From contig JACPVS010000026.1 of the NCBI GenBank assembly GCA_016197365.1, positions 62,001-126,000 on the forward strand: 64,000 nt of DNA, given 5' to 3'. The notes under the pieces are model-generated. The model was not told the DNA's origin and ran no database searches. It saw only the letters and a list, made by a program, of their open reading frames with translations. The translations under genes were made by a program, and so were the position numbers. This document shows, piece by piece, positions 16,552-26,154 of the stretch. Origin of the DNA: Mycolicibacterium cosmeticum (GTDB lineage: Bacteria; Actinomycetota; Actinomycetes; Mycobacteriales; Mycobacteriaceae). Position 1 is the stretch's first letter. Each line of letters begins with the position of its first letter.

Positions 16552-18075
16552 ATGCGACTGGTTGCGGCCGTGCTCGCCGCTGTCGTCGTGTTCGCGTCCA
16601 CCGCGTGTTCACCCGGCCGTCGGGTCGACCTGGGTCAGGGTGCCGGCAACCTCATCGCCGCGATCTCCGGGGAGCCCGATCAGTTGGACCCCCAGAAGAC
16701 CAGTGCCTACTTTTCGTTCGAGGTGTTGGAGAACGTCTTCGACACCCTGGTGGAACCCGGCGCCGACCTCACCATGCGCCCGGCGCTGGCCCAGTCCTGG
16801 GAGACCTCGCCTGACCAACTCGTCTGGACCTTTCGACTACGCCCTGGTGTGACCTTCCACGACGGGAGTCCGCTGACCGCCGCCGACGTCGTCTACTCCT
16901 ACCGGCGCATCATCGACGGCAAGCTGGCCAACGCCGACAAGTTCAGCGCCGTCACCGATGTCAGCGCCCCCGACGAGCAGACGGTGCGTATCACCGTCGC
17001 GCACCCGACACCCAACCTGCTGACCAACCTCGGCGGCTTCAAGGGCATGGCCATCGTGCAGCGCCGCAACGTCGAGGACGGCCAGATCGCCACCCACCCC
17101 ATCGGCACCGGTCCATTCGCCTTCGTCGGTCAGAAGAGCGGCGACTCGATCACCCTGCGCGCCAACACTCGATACTGGGGAACACCGGCGAAGATCCCGG
17201 GCGTGACGTTCCGGTTCATCAACGAGCCGTCGACCGCGTTGTCCGCGCTGCAGGCCGGTGAAATCGATTGGACCGACGCGGTTCCCGCCCAGCGTGTCAG
17301 CCAATTGCGCAACGACGACTCGGTACATCTGGCCGTGACGCCGAGCAACGACTACTGGTACCTGGCCCTCAACCAGGCCCGACCACCGTGGAACGACGTG
17401 CGGGTGCGCCAGGCGGTGGCCTACGCCCTGGATCGACCCTCAATTGTGCAGGCCACCAGTTACGGCACGGCACAGGCGAATCAGCTCGCCATTCCCGAGG
17501 GCAACCCATGGTTCGTGCCGTACGACCGATACGGACAGGACCTGGCGAAGGCGAAACAGTTGCTGCAGCAGGCCGGCGCGGCGCCGAAGACGATGGACCT
17601 GCTGGTCACCAGCGAGTACCCGCAGACGGTGACGGCCGCCCAGGTGATCGCCGACAACCTTGCGCCCCTGGGCATCACCGCGACCATCCGCACCGTCGAC
17701 TTCGCCACCTGGCTCGACGAGCAGAACAGCGGGCACTTCGACGTGCTGATGATGGGTTGGCTGGGCAACATCGACCCCGACGACTTCTACTACGCCCAGC
17801 ACCACACCGGCGGCACCAGCAACGCGCAGAAGTTCTCCGACCCGCGCGTCGACACCCTTCTCGACGCGGGCCGCACCGAGACGGATCAGCAACGGCGCAA
17901 AGATGATTACGCCCAGGCGGCCAGGCTGATCGCCGACGAGGTGAGCTACATCTACCTGTACAACCCGGCGGTCATCCAGGCCTGGTCGCCGAACCTGACC
18001 GGGTATGAGGCTCGCCGCGACAAGGCGATCCGGTTCCGCGATGCCGTGATGGAGACCGGCGGGGACAGCCGATGA
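16552..18075 (+). CDS. Peptide ABC transporter substrate-binding lipoprotein (DppA/OppA type)
   Basis: 507 aa, SBP_bac_5 family. The signal peptide MRLVAAVLAAVVVFASTAC ends in a lipobox-like STAC with Cys19 as the lipidation site. Family features include QLDPQKTSAYFSFEVLENVF, the Asp/Gly-rich FHDGSPLTAADVVYSYRR and VRQAVAYALDRPSI. It would capture di- or oligopeptides outside the membrane for the permeases that follow. The ATG at 16552 is preferred because GGAAAG lies 8 nt upstream; ATG 16546 and GTG 16543 are in frame but too close to it. The stop overlaps the next ATG (ATGA). Confidence 0.92.
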   Translation: MRLVAAVLAAVVVFASTACSPGRRVDLGQGAGNLIAAISGEPDQLDPQKTSAYFSFEVLENVFDTLVEPGADLTMRPALAQSWETSPDQLVWTFRLRPGVTFHDGSPLTAADVVYSYRRIIDGKLANADKFSAVTDVSAPDEQTVRITVAHPTPNLLTNLGGFKGMAIVQRRNVEDGQIATHPIGTGPFAFVGQKSGDSITLRANTRYWGTPAKIPGVTFRFINEPSTALSALQAGEIDWTDAVPAQRVSQLRNDDSVHLAVTPSNDYWYLALNQARPPWNDVRVRQAVAYALDRPSIVQATSYGTAQANQLAIPEGNPWFVPYDRYGQDLAKAKQLLQQAGAAPKTMDLLVTSEYPQTVTAAQVIADNLAPLGITATIRTVDFATWLDEQNSGHFDVLMMGWLGNIDPDDFYYAQHHTGGTSNAQKFSDPRVDTLLDAGRTETDQQRRKDDYAQAARLIADEVSYIYLYNPAVIQAWSPNLTGYEARRDKAIRFRDAVMETGGDSR

Positions 18076-19022
18076 CGACCGTCAAGTTCCTGGCCCGCCG
18101 GCTCGCGTACTCGCTGGTGGTGCTGATCGGCGTGCTGATCGTGGTCTTCGCGCTGGTGCATCTGGTTCCCGGCGACCCGGTCCGCATCGCGCTCGGAACC
18201 CGTTACACACCAGCGGCTTACGACGCACTGCGGCAGGCCAGCGGACTTGATCAGCCGCTGCTGCGCCAATTTCTCGGCTATCTCGGGCATGCCGCCACCG
18301 GCGATCTCGGGGTGAGCTTCCGCAACGGCGACCCAGTGACCCAGGTGCTGCTGGAACGGTTACCGGCCACGGTGTCACTCGCCGTCGTCGGCATCGTCGT
18401 GGCCATGGTGATCGCGCTGCCCGCCGGTATCTACGCCGCCCTGCGCGAGGGCCGCCTCAGCGACGCCATCGTGCGCGTGACGAGTCAATTCGGCGTATCG
18501 GTCCCCGACTTCTGGCTGGGGATACTGCTGATCTCGCTGTTCTCCTCGGTGCTGGGCTGGCTGCCGACATCGGGGTACCGGCCGCTGTTCGAGGACCCCG
18601 GCGGCTGGCTGCGCCACGTGATCCTGCCCGGGCTCACCGTGGGACTGGTCGCCGCGGCGATCATGACCCGCTACGTCCGGTCCGCCGTACTGGAGGTGAA
18701 CGCCATGGGCTACGTCCGCACCGCGCGGTCAAAAGGTCTTGCGCCATGGGTGGTGACGATGCGTCACACCGTGCGCAACGCGCTGGTTCCCATCCTCACC
18801 ATCACCGGCATCCAGTTGGCCACCATTCTTGGCGGTGTCATCGTCGTCGAGGTGGTGTTCGCCTGGCCGGGCCTGGGCCGGTTGGTCTACAACTCGGTGG
18901 CCGCGCGCGACTACCCGGTGATCCAGGGAGCGGTGTTGTTGATCGCAGTCCTGTTCCTCGCGGTCAACCTGCTGGTCGACATGCTGTACGCCGTCGTCGA
19001 TCCGAGGATCCGGCTGTCATGA
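18072..19022 (+). CDS. Peptide ABC transporter permease (DppB type)
   Basis: 316 aa with about six membrane helices. The N-terminal ARRLAYSLVVLIGVLIVVF helix and LVHLVPGDPVRIALG are typical of DppB-type permeases, and the EAA loop reads ARSKGLAPWVVTMRHTVRNA (about residues 216-235), where the ATPase docks. ATGA overlaps join it to the genes on both sides, so the operon is translationally coupled. Confidence 0.92.
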   Translation: MTTVKFLARRLAYSLVVLIGVLIVVFALVHLVPGDPVRIALGTRYTPAAYDALRQASGLDQPLLRQFLGYLGHAATGDLGVSFRNGDPVTQVLLERLPATVSLAVVGIVVAMVIALPAGIYAALREGRLSDAIVRVTSQFGVSVPDFWLGILLISLFSSVLGWLPTSGYRPLFEDPGGWLRHVILPGLTVGLVAAAIMTRYVRSAVLEVNAMGYVRTARSKGLAPWVVTMRHTVRNALVPILTITGIQLATILGGVIVVEVVFAWPGLGRLVYNSVAARDYPVIQGAVLLIAVLFLAVNLLVDMLYAVVDPRIRLS

Positions 19023-19900
19023 CCGACCAGACAATCGACGACGAAAGGGTCAAGGCCTGGCGCCTGCTGGCCGGCAACCCCGTCACCGTCATCAGCGCGG
19101 CCGTGCTGGTGGTCGTCGTCGTGATCGCCCTGACCGCACCGTGGATCGCGCCGTACGGCATCAACGACGTCGATGTCCCGTCGGCACTTCGGCCGCCCAG
19201 CGGCGCTCATTGGTTCGGCACCGACGAATTGGGCCGCGATGTCCTGTCCCGGGTACTGGTCGCCGTGCAGGCGTCGATGAAGGTCGCGATGATCAGCGTG
19301 GCCTTCGCCGCCGCGGTCGGTGTCACGCTCGGGGTGGTCGCCGGGTATCGCGGTGGCTGGCTGGACACCGTCGTGATGCGCGTTGTCGACGTGATGTTCG
19401 CGTTCCCGGTGCTGCTGCTCGCCCTGGCGATCGTCGCCGTTCTCGGACCGGGGCTCACCACAACGATTTTGGCGATCGGAGTCGTCTACACCCCGATCTT
19501 CGCCCGCGTCGCCCGGGCGAGTGCGCTGTCCGTGCGGGTTGAGCCCTACGTGGCGATGTCACGCACCATGGGGACCGGCACGGGCTACATCCTGACGCGG
19601 CACATCCTGCCCAACATCACCGGCCCGCTCATCGTGCAGACGTCGTTGTCCCTGGCCTTCGCCATTCTGTCCGAGGCGGCCTTGTCCTTCCTGGGGTTGG
19701 GTCTGCAGCCGCCGGACCCATCCCTGGGCCGGATGATCTTCGACTCACAGGGGTTCGTCACGCTGGCGTGGTGGATGGCCGTGTTTCCCGGGGCGGCCAT
19801 CTTCGTCATCGTGCTGGCCTTCAACCTGCTGGGGGACGGCCTGCGTGACGTGCTGGATCCCAAGCAGCGCACCATGATCGAAGCACGGAGAGCGCGGTGA
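19019..19900 (+). CDS. Peptide ABC transporter permease (DppC type)
   Basis: 293 aa. Typical DppC N-terminus with one early helix (VTVISAAVLVVVVVIALTAP), HWFGTDELGRDVLSRVL, then the core five helices with EAA-type loop SRTMGTGTGYILTRHILPN and the end LGDGLRDVLDPK. It pairs with the DppB-type permease. The ATG at 19019 overlaps the previous stop, and its own stop overlaps the next GTG. Confidence 0.92.
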   Translation: MTDQTIDDERVKAWRLLAGNPVTVISAAVLVVVVVIALTAPWIAPYGINDVDVPSALRPPSGAHWFGTDELGRDVLSRVLVAVQASMKVAMISVAFAAAVGVTLGVVAGYRGGWLDTVVMRVVDVMFAFPVLLLALAIVAVLGPGLTTTILAIGVVYTPIFARVARASALSVRVEPYVAMSRTMGTGTGYILTRHILPNITGPLIVQTSLSLAFAILSEAALSFLGLGLQPPDPSLGRMIFDSQGFVTLAWWMAVFPGAAIFVIVLAFNLLGDGLRDVLDPKQRTMIEARRAR

Positions 19901-21498
19901 GCGAATCGGTGCTGTCGATCAGCGACCTCGCCGTGCGAATCGGCCGCCGGGAGGTCGTGCGGGGGGTGTCGATGTCGGTCGAGCGTGAGCAGACCCTCGG
20001 CATCGTCGGCGAGTCCGGGTCTGGCAAATCGATGACCGTGCTGGCGGCCACCGGCCTGCTCGACGCACCCGGTGCGGTGGTCAGCGGATCCAGTGCCCTC
20101 GGCAAGCAGGAGTTGGTCGGGGCGTCGGCGCGGACACTGCGACACGTGCACGGCGGCCGGATCGGTTTCGTCTTCCAGGATCCCGGCACCTCCCTGAACC
20201 CACTGCTGACCATCGAACGCCAGATCACCGAATCACTGGAGACACACAAACATCAGACCCGCAGGCAGGCCCGCGCACGGGCACTCGAACTGCTCGAAGC
20301 CGTCGGCCTGCCCGAGCCGCACCAGCGCTTGCACAACTATCCGCACCAACTGTCCGGTGGGCAGCGCCAGCGGGTGATGGTGGCCATCGCCCTGGCCTGC
20401 GATCCGGAACTGCTGGTTGCCGATGAACCCACCACCGCGCTGGACGTCACGACGCAGGCACAGATCATCGCGCTGGTCCGGGATCTGCAGCGCGACTTCG
20501 GCACCGCGGTGGTGTGGATCAGCCACGACCTCGGGGTCATCGGCGAAGTCGCCGACACCGTCACCGTGTTGCGCGACGGGACAGTGGTGGAACAGACCAC
20601 CGTCGACGACATCTTCGCCCACCCCCGGGAGCCCTACACCCGCGAATTACTCAGCGCCCGTCCGGTATTGGGTGGCGGCAATCCACCCCCGGCCGCGACG
20701 AAGTCCGAGGTGCTGCTCGCGGTCGATGGCCTGGACGTCCGGTTCCCGGTCACCACACCGGCCGGGCGGTCCGTCGTGCACGCGGTGCGGGATCTGTCGT
20801 TCCGGATCAACCGGGGCCACACCCTCGGACTGGTCGGCGAATCGGGTTCGGGGAAGTCCACCGTCGCCGCCGCGCTGACCGGTCTGGTAGCCCTCGACGC
20901 GGGGAGCGCGCTGCTGGGCGGCACCGACGTGGTGCACGTGAAGGGCGCGACACAGAAGTCTGTCCGGCGTCGCATCAGTCTGGTGATGCAAGACCCATTC
21001 GCCTCACTCAATCCGCGTATGCCGGTGGGCATTTCGATCGGGGAGCCGCTGCTGGTCCACGGCCTGGTCCCCGACCGGGCGAAACGGGCCGGCCGGGTAG
21101 GTGAACTGCTCGATTCCGTCGGGCTGGCGGCATCGTTCGCCTCCCGCTACCCGCACGAGCTCTCCGGCGGGCAACGCCAGCGGGTGAACATCGCCCGGGC
21201 GCTGGCGGTGCAGCCCGAACTGCTGATCCTCGACGAGGCCACCGCGTCCTTGGATGTCTCGGTACAGGCCAAGGTGCTGGACCTGCTGCTGGAACTACAG
21301 CGCGATCTGGGGCTGACCTATCTGTTCATCGGGCACGACCTCGCGGTCATCGAGCGGGTGAGCCACGATGTGCTGGTGCTGCGTGACGGCGAGAAAGTCG
21401 AATACCGGCCGGCCGCAGAACTTTTCGCCGCACCCGAGCACGAATACACCCGTACGCTGCTGGCGGCGGTCCCACCGGATCGGTTGGCCCGTGCCTGA
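19897..21498 (+). CDS. Fused dual-ATPase of the peptide ABC transporter (DppD-DppF)
   Basis: 533 aa with two complete ABC ATPase domains. Domain 1 (about 1-255) has Walker A GESGSGKSM, signature LSGGQRQRV and Walker B LLVADEPTT. Domain 2 (about 275-533) has GESGSGKST, LSGGQRQRV and LLILDEATASLD. Fusing the two subunits into one chain is common in actinobacteria. The GTG start overlaps the permease stop (GTGA). Confidence 0.93.
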   Translation: MSESVLSISDLAVRIGRREVVRGVSMSVEREQTLGIVGESGSGKSMTVLAATGLLDAPGAVVSGSSALGKQELVGASARTLRHVHGGRIGFVFQDPGTSLNPLLTIERQITESLETHKHQTRRQARARALELLEAVGLPEPHQRLHNYPHQLSGGQRQRVMVAIALACDPELLVADEPTTALDVTTQAQIIALVRDLQRDFGTAVVWISHDLGVIGEVADTVTVLRDGTVVEQTTVDDIFAHPREPYTRELLSARPVLGGGNPPPAATKSEVLLAVDGLDVRFPVTTPAGRSVVHAVRDLSFRINRGHTLGLVGESGSGKSTVAAALTGLVALDAGSALLGGTDVVHVKGATQKSVRRRISLVMQDPFASLNPRMPVGISIGEPLLVHGLVPDRAKRAGRVGELLDSVGLAASFASRYPHELSGGQRQRVNIARALAVQPELLILDEATASLDVSVQAKVLDLLLELQRDLGLTYLFIGHDLAVIERVSHDVLVLRDGEKVEYRPAAELFAAPEHEYTRTLLAAVPPDRLARA

Positions 21499-22090
21499 AC
21501 AGAGCTATTGGAACCACAACTCGGCCTATCACAAGTGGTTGGTCCGGATCGCCTCCGAACACGCCGGCGGTGTGCTCGACGTCGGTTGCGGGGAGGGCCT
21601 GCTGGCACAGCGGTTGGCTCCGGTGGCCCGTTCGGTCACCGCCATCGATCCCGACCCCGACGCAATCCGGCGGGCCCGGGAACGAGTCGGGTCGCTGCCG
21701 AACGTCACCGTGGCCGAAACCTCGTTCCAGGACTTCGATCCCGGCCCGTCGCGGTTCGGCGTCATCACCTTCGTCGCCACCCTGCACCACATGGACCTGC
21801 GCGCGTCGCTGGCCAAGGCGCGCGCCCTGCTGGCCCCCAACGGCACCCTCGCCGTGGTGGGGCTGGCCCCGAATCACAGCCTCGGTGACTGGGTCGCCTC
21901 CGGCTTGCGGCTGCCGCTGGTCCGTGCGGCAGGCATGGTGCGCCACGAGACCCGTGACATCGGCGTGACGGTCGCCGAACCCCGCGAACCGCTGAGCGAG
22001 ATCCGGCGCACCGCCGCGCAGATTCTGCCGGGCGCGTCCATCCGCCGCGGCCTCTACTACCGCTATCTGCTGCGGTGGTCCAACGCCTGA
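21491..22090 (+). CDS. Class I SAM-dependent methyltransferase
   Basis: 199 aa. The SAM site is VLDVGCGEGLLAQRL (motif I), followed by an acidic residue in TAIDPDPDA and the post-motif VITFVATLHHMD. The GTG at 21491 overlaps the ATPase stop by 8 bp, so it is the last gene of the peptide-transport operon. The substrate is unknown; a link to modifying an imported peptide-like molecule is only a guess from position. It ends 7 bp from the stop of the convergent Gly-rich gene. Confidence 0.85.
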   Translation: MPEQSYWNHNSAYHKWLVRIASEHAGGVLDVGCGEGLLAQRLAPVARSVTAIDPDPDAIRRARERVGSLPNVTVAETSFQDFDPGPSRFGVITFVATLHHMDLRASLAKARALLAPNGTLAVVGLAPNHSLGDWVASGLRLPLVRAAGMVRHETRDIGVTVAEPREPLSEIRRTAAQILPGASIRRGLYYRYLLRWSNA

Positions 22091-22097
22091 CCCGCAT

Positions 22098-25000
22098 TCA
22101 CCAGCGGTCGTGACGGATGATGCCTGCCGCGTCGGGCATCAGGCTCATCCCGCTCGTACCCGTGGTGCCCGGCGTGGACGCCGACCAACCGAGACCTTCG
22201 CAGACCAGATCGGTGGGCATGGATACCTGAGTCGGAACAGGCACCCCGAGTCCACTGAGACCGGGCATGGTCAGTTGCGGTGTCGGCAGGAATCCGGTCA
22301 GGCCGCCGGTTCCGGTCGGCGGGGCGAGCGACGGCTGCGGAATGAAGTCGGCCATCAGGCCTGCGGCCCCGGCCATCGGAGCCATCAGCAGTCCGGGCAC
22401 CGCGCCCGCTATCGCACCGGGGATCGCACCGGCGACCGCGCCGGGCACCGCACCCGCGATGGCACCCGGTACCGCACCGGCAACCATGGCGCCCGGCAGC
22501 GCCGCCAGCGCTCCGGCCGGGGCACCCACCGCAGCGGAACCGCCGCCGACGTTCACGGCGGGGGCCGTCACCGTCTGGGCGATACCCAGGGCACCGGTGC
22601 TGGCCATCAGTGGCCCGACCGCGCCGGTGGTCAGGCCACCGGACGCGCCACCGGCACCGCCACCACCGGCCGCACCCGCGGCACCACCGCCGCCTGCTCC
22701 GGCACCACCACCGCCGCCACCGGCAGCGCCGCCTCCTGCACCTGCGCCACCCGCGCCACCCGCGCCGGCTCCACCTGCTCCTGCGCCACCTGCTCCTGCA
22801 CCGCCCGCGCCGCCACCGCCGGCTCCGCCTGCCTCTGCGCCACCGGCAGCGCCACCCGCTCCGGCACCACCACCACCGGCTCCACCGCCTGCGGCACCAC
22901 CGCCACCGCCGGCACCGTCGCCACCGACGATCGCCGCGGCAGGCACCGCCTCACCGCCACCGACCGCTGCCGCGGGCGCACCACCCGCGCCTGCGGCGGG
23001 CACCACCGCGGCGGCGTCCGGCACCGGGCCGACCGCACCCGCACCGGGCACGACGGCCGCGGCGGGATCGATGACCGCTGCCGGCGGGCCGCCGATCGCG
23101 GGTGCTCCCGCTCCGGCACCGGGTACACCCACGGCTGCTTCGGGCACCATCGCCGAGTTGAGTCCTGTCGTCGCCATCAATGGGCCGAAAGAGCCCGAGT
23201 CCAGCATCACCGGTGCGCCCGCATCAGCCGGAGCGGCAGCCCCGGCCGGCATGTCGCCGACGATCGGAGCACCTGCACCGGCCGGTGCGCCGGCTGCGGT
23301 CGCGACCGGGGCACCGCCACCGGCACCACCTGCGCCACCCGCACCTTCGCCACCGGCACCGCCCGCGCCGCCGGCTCCCGCACCGCCGCCGCCCGCACCG
23401 CCCGCACCCGCGCCACCTGCTCCGGCACCACCAGCGCCGCCCGCACCACCGGCACCCGCACCACCGCCGCCGCCCGCACCTTCGGCACCTGCTCCTGCAC
23501 CTGCGCCGCCTGCTCCACCGGCGCCACCCGCGGCAGCACCTTCGGCACCGGCGCCGCCTGCACCACCACCGGCCGCGCCACCGCCGACGGCGCCCTCACC
23601 ACCGACCACGCCTGAGGCCGGGACCAAGGCAGCAGCCTCGACCGGAGCCGCAATCGCAGCGGACTCACCTCCCACCGCGACCGCGGGAACTCCTGCGCCT
23701 GCCGCACCGGCGGCCGCAGCCGCCAGGGGCGCCGCCGCGATCGCGGCACCGGTACCCGCACCGGCCGCGCCACCTGCCACCGCGCCACCGGCAGCACCGG
23801 CCGCGCCGCCGGCCGCACCACCAGCGATGGCGCCGGGCACGGCCACGGCGATGGCCGCCGGAATGGCGGCGGCCGCAGCACCGGGGGCACCGCCACCGAT
23901 TGCCACACCCGGCGCGCCCACCTCAACGGGGGGCGCCGACACCTCTACCGGCGGCAGAGCCACCTCGACGGGCGGGGCCGCCACCGCGATCTCCGCCGGA
24001 ACCGCAACGGCACCGGCGGTGCCACCACCAGCGGCGCCACCCCCGGCAACGCCTCCACCACCACCGCCTCCGCCGCCTTCGACGACAGCGGCCGCGGGCA
24101 CCGCGGCACCTTCCCCTCCGCCGCCGCCGACCGCGCCGCCGCCCGCGGCTTCCCCGCCGACCGCACCGGCTCCGCCTGCAGCGCCGCCGCCACCTGCTCC
24201 ACCCGCTCCACCGGCACCCGCGGCGCCTCCGCCACCGGCACCTTCCCCACCGCCGACCGCTGCCACCGGCGCAGCCGCGCCGCCCGCTCCCGCGCCGGCA
24301 CCTTCCCCACCGATGACCGCCGCGGCCGGAGCCACCGCCTCGCCACCCGCGACCGCGGGAACCATTGCCTCGGCGACGGGCGCGCCCGCCGCACCGGCCG
24401 CCGGCGCCACGGCCGCGGCTTCCGCAATCGGCGCACCGGCCACACCGGCGGCATCGGCAATCGGCGCACCGGCCACACCGGCCGCGTCCGCAATCGGCGC
24501 GGCGGCCTGGAGCACTTCACCGTTCAGTCCGCCGGCCGCTCCGGCGCCCGCGCCTTCGGCGCCGCCGAACGGGGCAGCCCCCGCGGCGGGTGCCACCGCA
24601 CCGGCGGGCACCCAGCCCGCGTCGGCGATCGGCGCGGCCAGCGGAGCACCGCCGGGAACCCCGGCGGCAGGAACAATCGGGGCCCCGGCCGGGACCGGCA
24701 GACCTTCGGCCAGCGGAGCCGCGGCAGCGACGGGAGCACCGCCGGCCGCAGGCACACCGCCGGCGAGACCGACCGGAGCGCCCGCGCCACCGGCACCGCC
24801 GGCGGGGACACCCCCACCGGCCGCACCAGCCAGCGGGGCACCGCCACCGGCAGCACCGGCAATCGGCGCGCCGCCGCCCACCGCACCCGCGACAGGAGCA
24901 CCGCCGCCGCCCGCACCGGCAATCGGCACGGCGCCGGCCACACCGTTGGCCGCACCGGCAGGCGGGATCACGACAGGTGGGGTACCGGCGCCGGTGAACG

Positions 25001-25199
25001 GCGCGGCCAACCCGGTCATCGCCTGACCGCCGCTGGGCGGGGTGGCAGCGGCCTGCTGGACCATGCCGACACACGGCACGCCCGGACTCGACTTCACCAT
25101 CGGCTGTGCTTCCGCGGTCGCGCTGAGCGCGAGTCCGGGCGTGCACAACGCGACCGTCGCCACGATGCTGACGGTCAGCCGATTCGACTTACTACGCAT
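22098..25199 (-). CDS. Very large secreted Gly/Ala-rich repetitive protein
   Basis: About 1,033 aa. MRSKSNRLTVSIVATVALCT opens a good signal peptide cleaved near ATAEAQ. The mature protein is dominated by Gly, Ala, Pro and Val, with runs of GGAGGAGG type and approximate repeats such as GAPIADAAGV. A more ordered C-terminus has PTDLVCEGLGWS; a Cys near the N-terminus (GVPCVG) may pair with it. It recalls PGRS domains of PE_PGRS proteins but lacks a PE domain. The ATG at 25199 follows GGGGAG 3 nt upstream. The opposite strand is also open (Pro/Ala-rich), but only this strand has a signal peptide and ribosome site. Function unknown; a surface or matrix protein is likely. Confidence 0.75.
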   Translation of the reverse strand: MRSKSNRLTVSIVATVALCTPGLALSATAEAQPMVKSSPGVPCVGMVQQAAATPPSGGQAMTGLAAPFTGAGTPPVVIPPAGAANGVAGAVPIAGAGGGGAPVAGAVGGGAPIAGAAGGGAPLAGAAGGGVPAGGAGGAGAPVGLAGGVPAAGGAPVAAAAPLAEGLPVPAGAPIVPAAGVPGGAPLAAPIADAGWVPAGAVAPAAGAAPFGGAEGAGAGAAGGLNGEVLQAAAPIADAAGVAGAPIADAAGVAGAPIAEAAAVAPAAGAAGAPVAEAMVPAVAGGEAVAPAAAVIGGEGAGAGAGGAAAPVAAVGGGEGAGGGGAAGAGGAGGAGGGGAAGGAGAVGGEAAGGGAVGGGGGEGAAVPAAAVVEGGGGGGGGGVAGGGAAGGGTAGAVAVPAEIAVAAPPVEVALPPVEVSAPPVEVGAPGVAIGGGAPGAAAAAIPAAIAVAVPGAIAGGAAGGAAGAAGGAVAGGAAGAGTGAAIAAAPLAAAAAGAAGAGVPAVAVGGESAAIAAPVEAAALVPASGVVGGEGAVGGGAAGGGAGGAGAEGAAAGGAGGAGGAGAGAGAEGAGGGGGAGAGGAGGAGGAGAGGAGAGGAGGGGAGAGGAGGAGGEGAGGAGGAGGGAPVATAAGAPAGAGAPIVGDMPAGAAAPADAGAPVMLDSGSFGPLMATTGLNSAMVPEAAVGVPGAGAGAPAIGGPPAAVIDPAAAVVPGAGAVGPVPDAAAVVPAAGAGGAPAAAVGGGEAVPAAAIVGGDGAGGGGGAAGGGAGGGGAGAGGAAGGAEAGGAGGGGAGGAGAGGAGAGGAGAGGAGGAGAGGGAAGGGGGGAGAGGGGAAGAAGGGGAGGASGGLTTGAVGPLMASTGALGIAQTVTAPAVNVGGGSAAVGAPAGALAALPGAMVAGAVPGAIAGAVPGAVAGAIPGAIAGAVPGLLMAPMAGAAGLMADFIPQPSLAPPTGTGGLTGFLPTPQLTMPGLSGLGVPVPTQVSMPTDLVCEGLGWSASTPGTTGTSGMSLMPDAAGIIRHDRW
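24421..24510 (-). repeat. Three tandem 33-bp units inside the Gly/Ala-rich gene
   Basis: The core GCAATCGGCGC recurs with a 33-bp period at about 24424, 24457 and 24490, encoding 11-residue units of the PIADAAGV type. The third unit is degenerate. It indicates recent in-frame duplication. Confidence 0.7.
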
Positions 25200-25391
25200 G
25201 TTCTCCCCAAGTCCGTATTTGACGCCGGAGTCAGGATTGAAGGTAAGTCCCACCTGTGTAATTTCCGTGTTCGACAGAATCGACGGTTACCGATCCGATG
25301 CGAAGGCGAGCCGACGCTGTGACAGTCCTGCGAAACGCCTCCCCACCCGGCCAGCGGAAACACCCGCCGGGCACGGTCGTAACCTGAGCGC

Positions 25392-26144
25392 ATGTCCGAT
25401 CACGTCCTTGTCGACATCGCCGACCGTGTCGCCACCATCACCGTCAACGACCCCGACCGTCGCAACGCGGTGACCGCCGACATCTCCCGCGCCCTGCGCG
25501 CGGCCATCGAGGCCGCCGAGGCCGATCCCGACGTGCACGCGGTGATCGTGACCGGAGCCGGGAAGGCCTTCTGCGCGGGTGCGGACCTGACGGCGCTCGG
25601 CGAGGCGGCCGAGGACGGTCTGCGGGTGATCTACGACGGCTTCCTGGCCGTCGCCAACTGCACTCTGCCCACGATCGCCGCCGTCAACGGGGCCGCGGTC
25701 GGCGCCGGACTGAACCTCGCGCTCGCGGCCGACGTGCGCATCGCCGGGCCGGCGGCAATGTTCGATCCGCGCTTCCAGAAGTTGGGTATCCATCCCGGCG
25801 GCGGCGCCACCTGGATGCTGCAGCGCGGTGTCGGTCCGCAAGTTGCCCGCGCCGCACTGCTGTTCGGCAAGCGCTTCGATGCCCACGACGCCGTGCGCTA
25901 CGGCCTGGCGCTCGAGGTGGCCGACGATCCGGTGGCCGCGGCCCGCGCGCTCGCCGCCGGACCGGCCGGTTCGCCGCGAGACGTAGTGCTGGACACCAAG
26001 AAGTCCATGCGTGCCACGGCCAACCCCGGCTTCCTGGACAACGAACAGCACGCCCTGGCCGTCGACATCGAGATCACGCCGCAGGCGCGGTCCATCGAGT
26101 CACCCGAGTTTCAGAACCGGCTGGCCGCAGCGAAGAACCGCTGA
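25392..26144 (+). CDS. echA14: Enoyl-CoA hydratase/isomerase family protein (EchA14-like)
   Basis: 250 aa crotonase-fold enzyme: GAGKAFCAGADL oxyanion-hole segment, AAVNGAAVGAGLNLALAADV second oxyanion segment, then HPGGGATWMLQRGVG, where one of the usual catalytic Glu positions is not obvious. It should hydrate or isomerise an enoyl-CoA thioester. Position beside the bkd genes and the Gly-rich gene matches M. tuberculosis echA14 (Rv2486). It diverges from the Gly-rich gene across a 190-bp promoter region. Confidence 0.85.
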   Translation: MSDHVLVDIADRVATITVNDPDRRNAVTADISRALRAAIEAAEADPDVHAVIVTGAGKAFCAGADLTALGEAAEDGLRVIYDGFLAVANCTLPTIAAVNGAAVGAGLNLALAADVRIAGPAAMFDPRFQKLGIHPGGGATWMLQRGVGPQVARAALLFGKRFDAHDAVRYGLALEVADDPVAAARALAAGPAGSPRDVVLDTKKSMRATANPGFLDNEQHALAVDIEITPQARSIESPEFQNRLAAAKNR

Positions 26145-26154
26145 CCCTGCCGCC

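Noticed and set aside
22267..25026. Rightward 919-codon Pro/Ala-rich open frame
   Set aside because: It mirrors the Gly/Ala-rich gene on the other strand, where a signal peptide and ribosome site exist; GC-rich repeats keep several frames open by chance.
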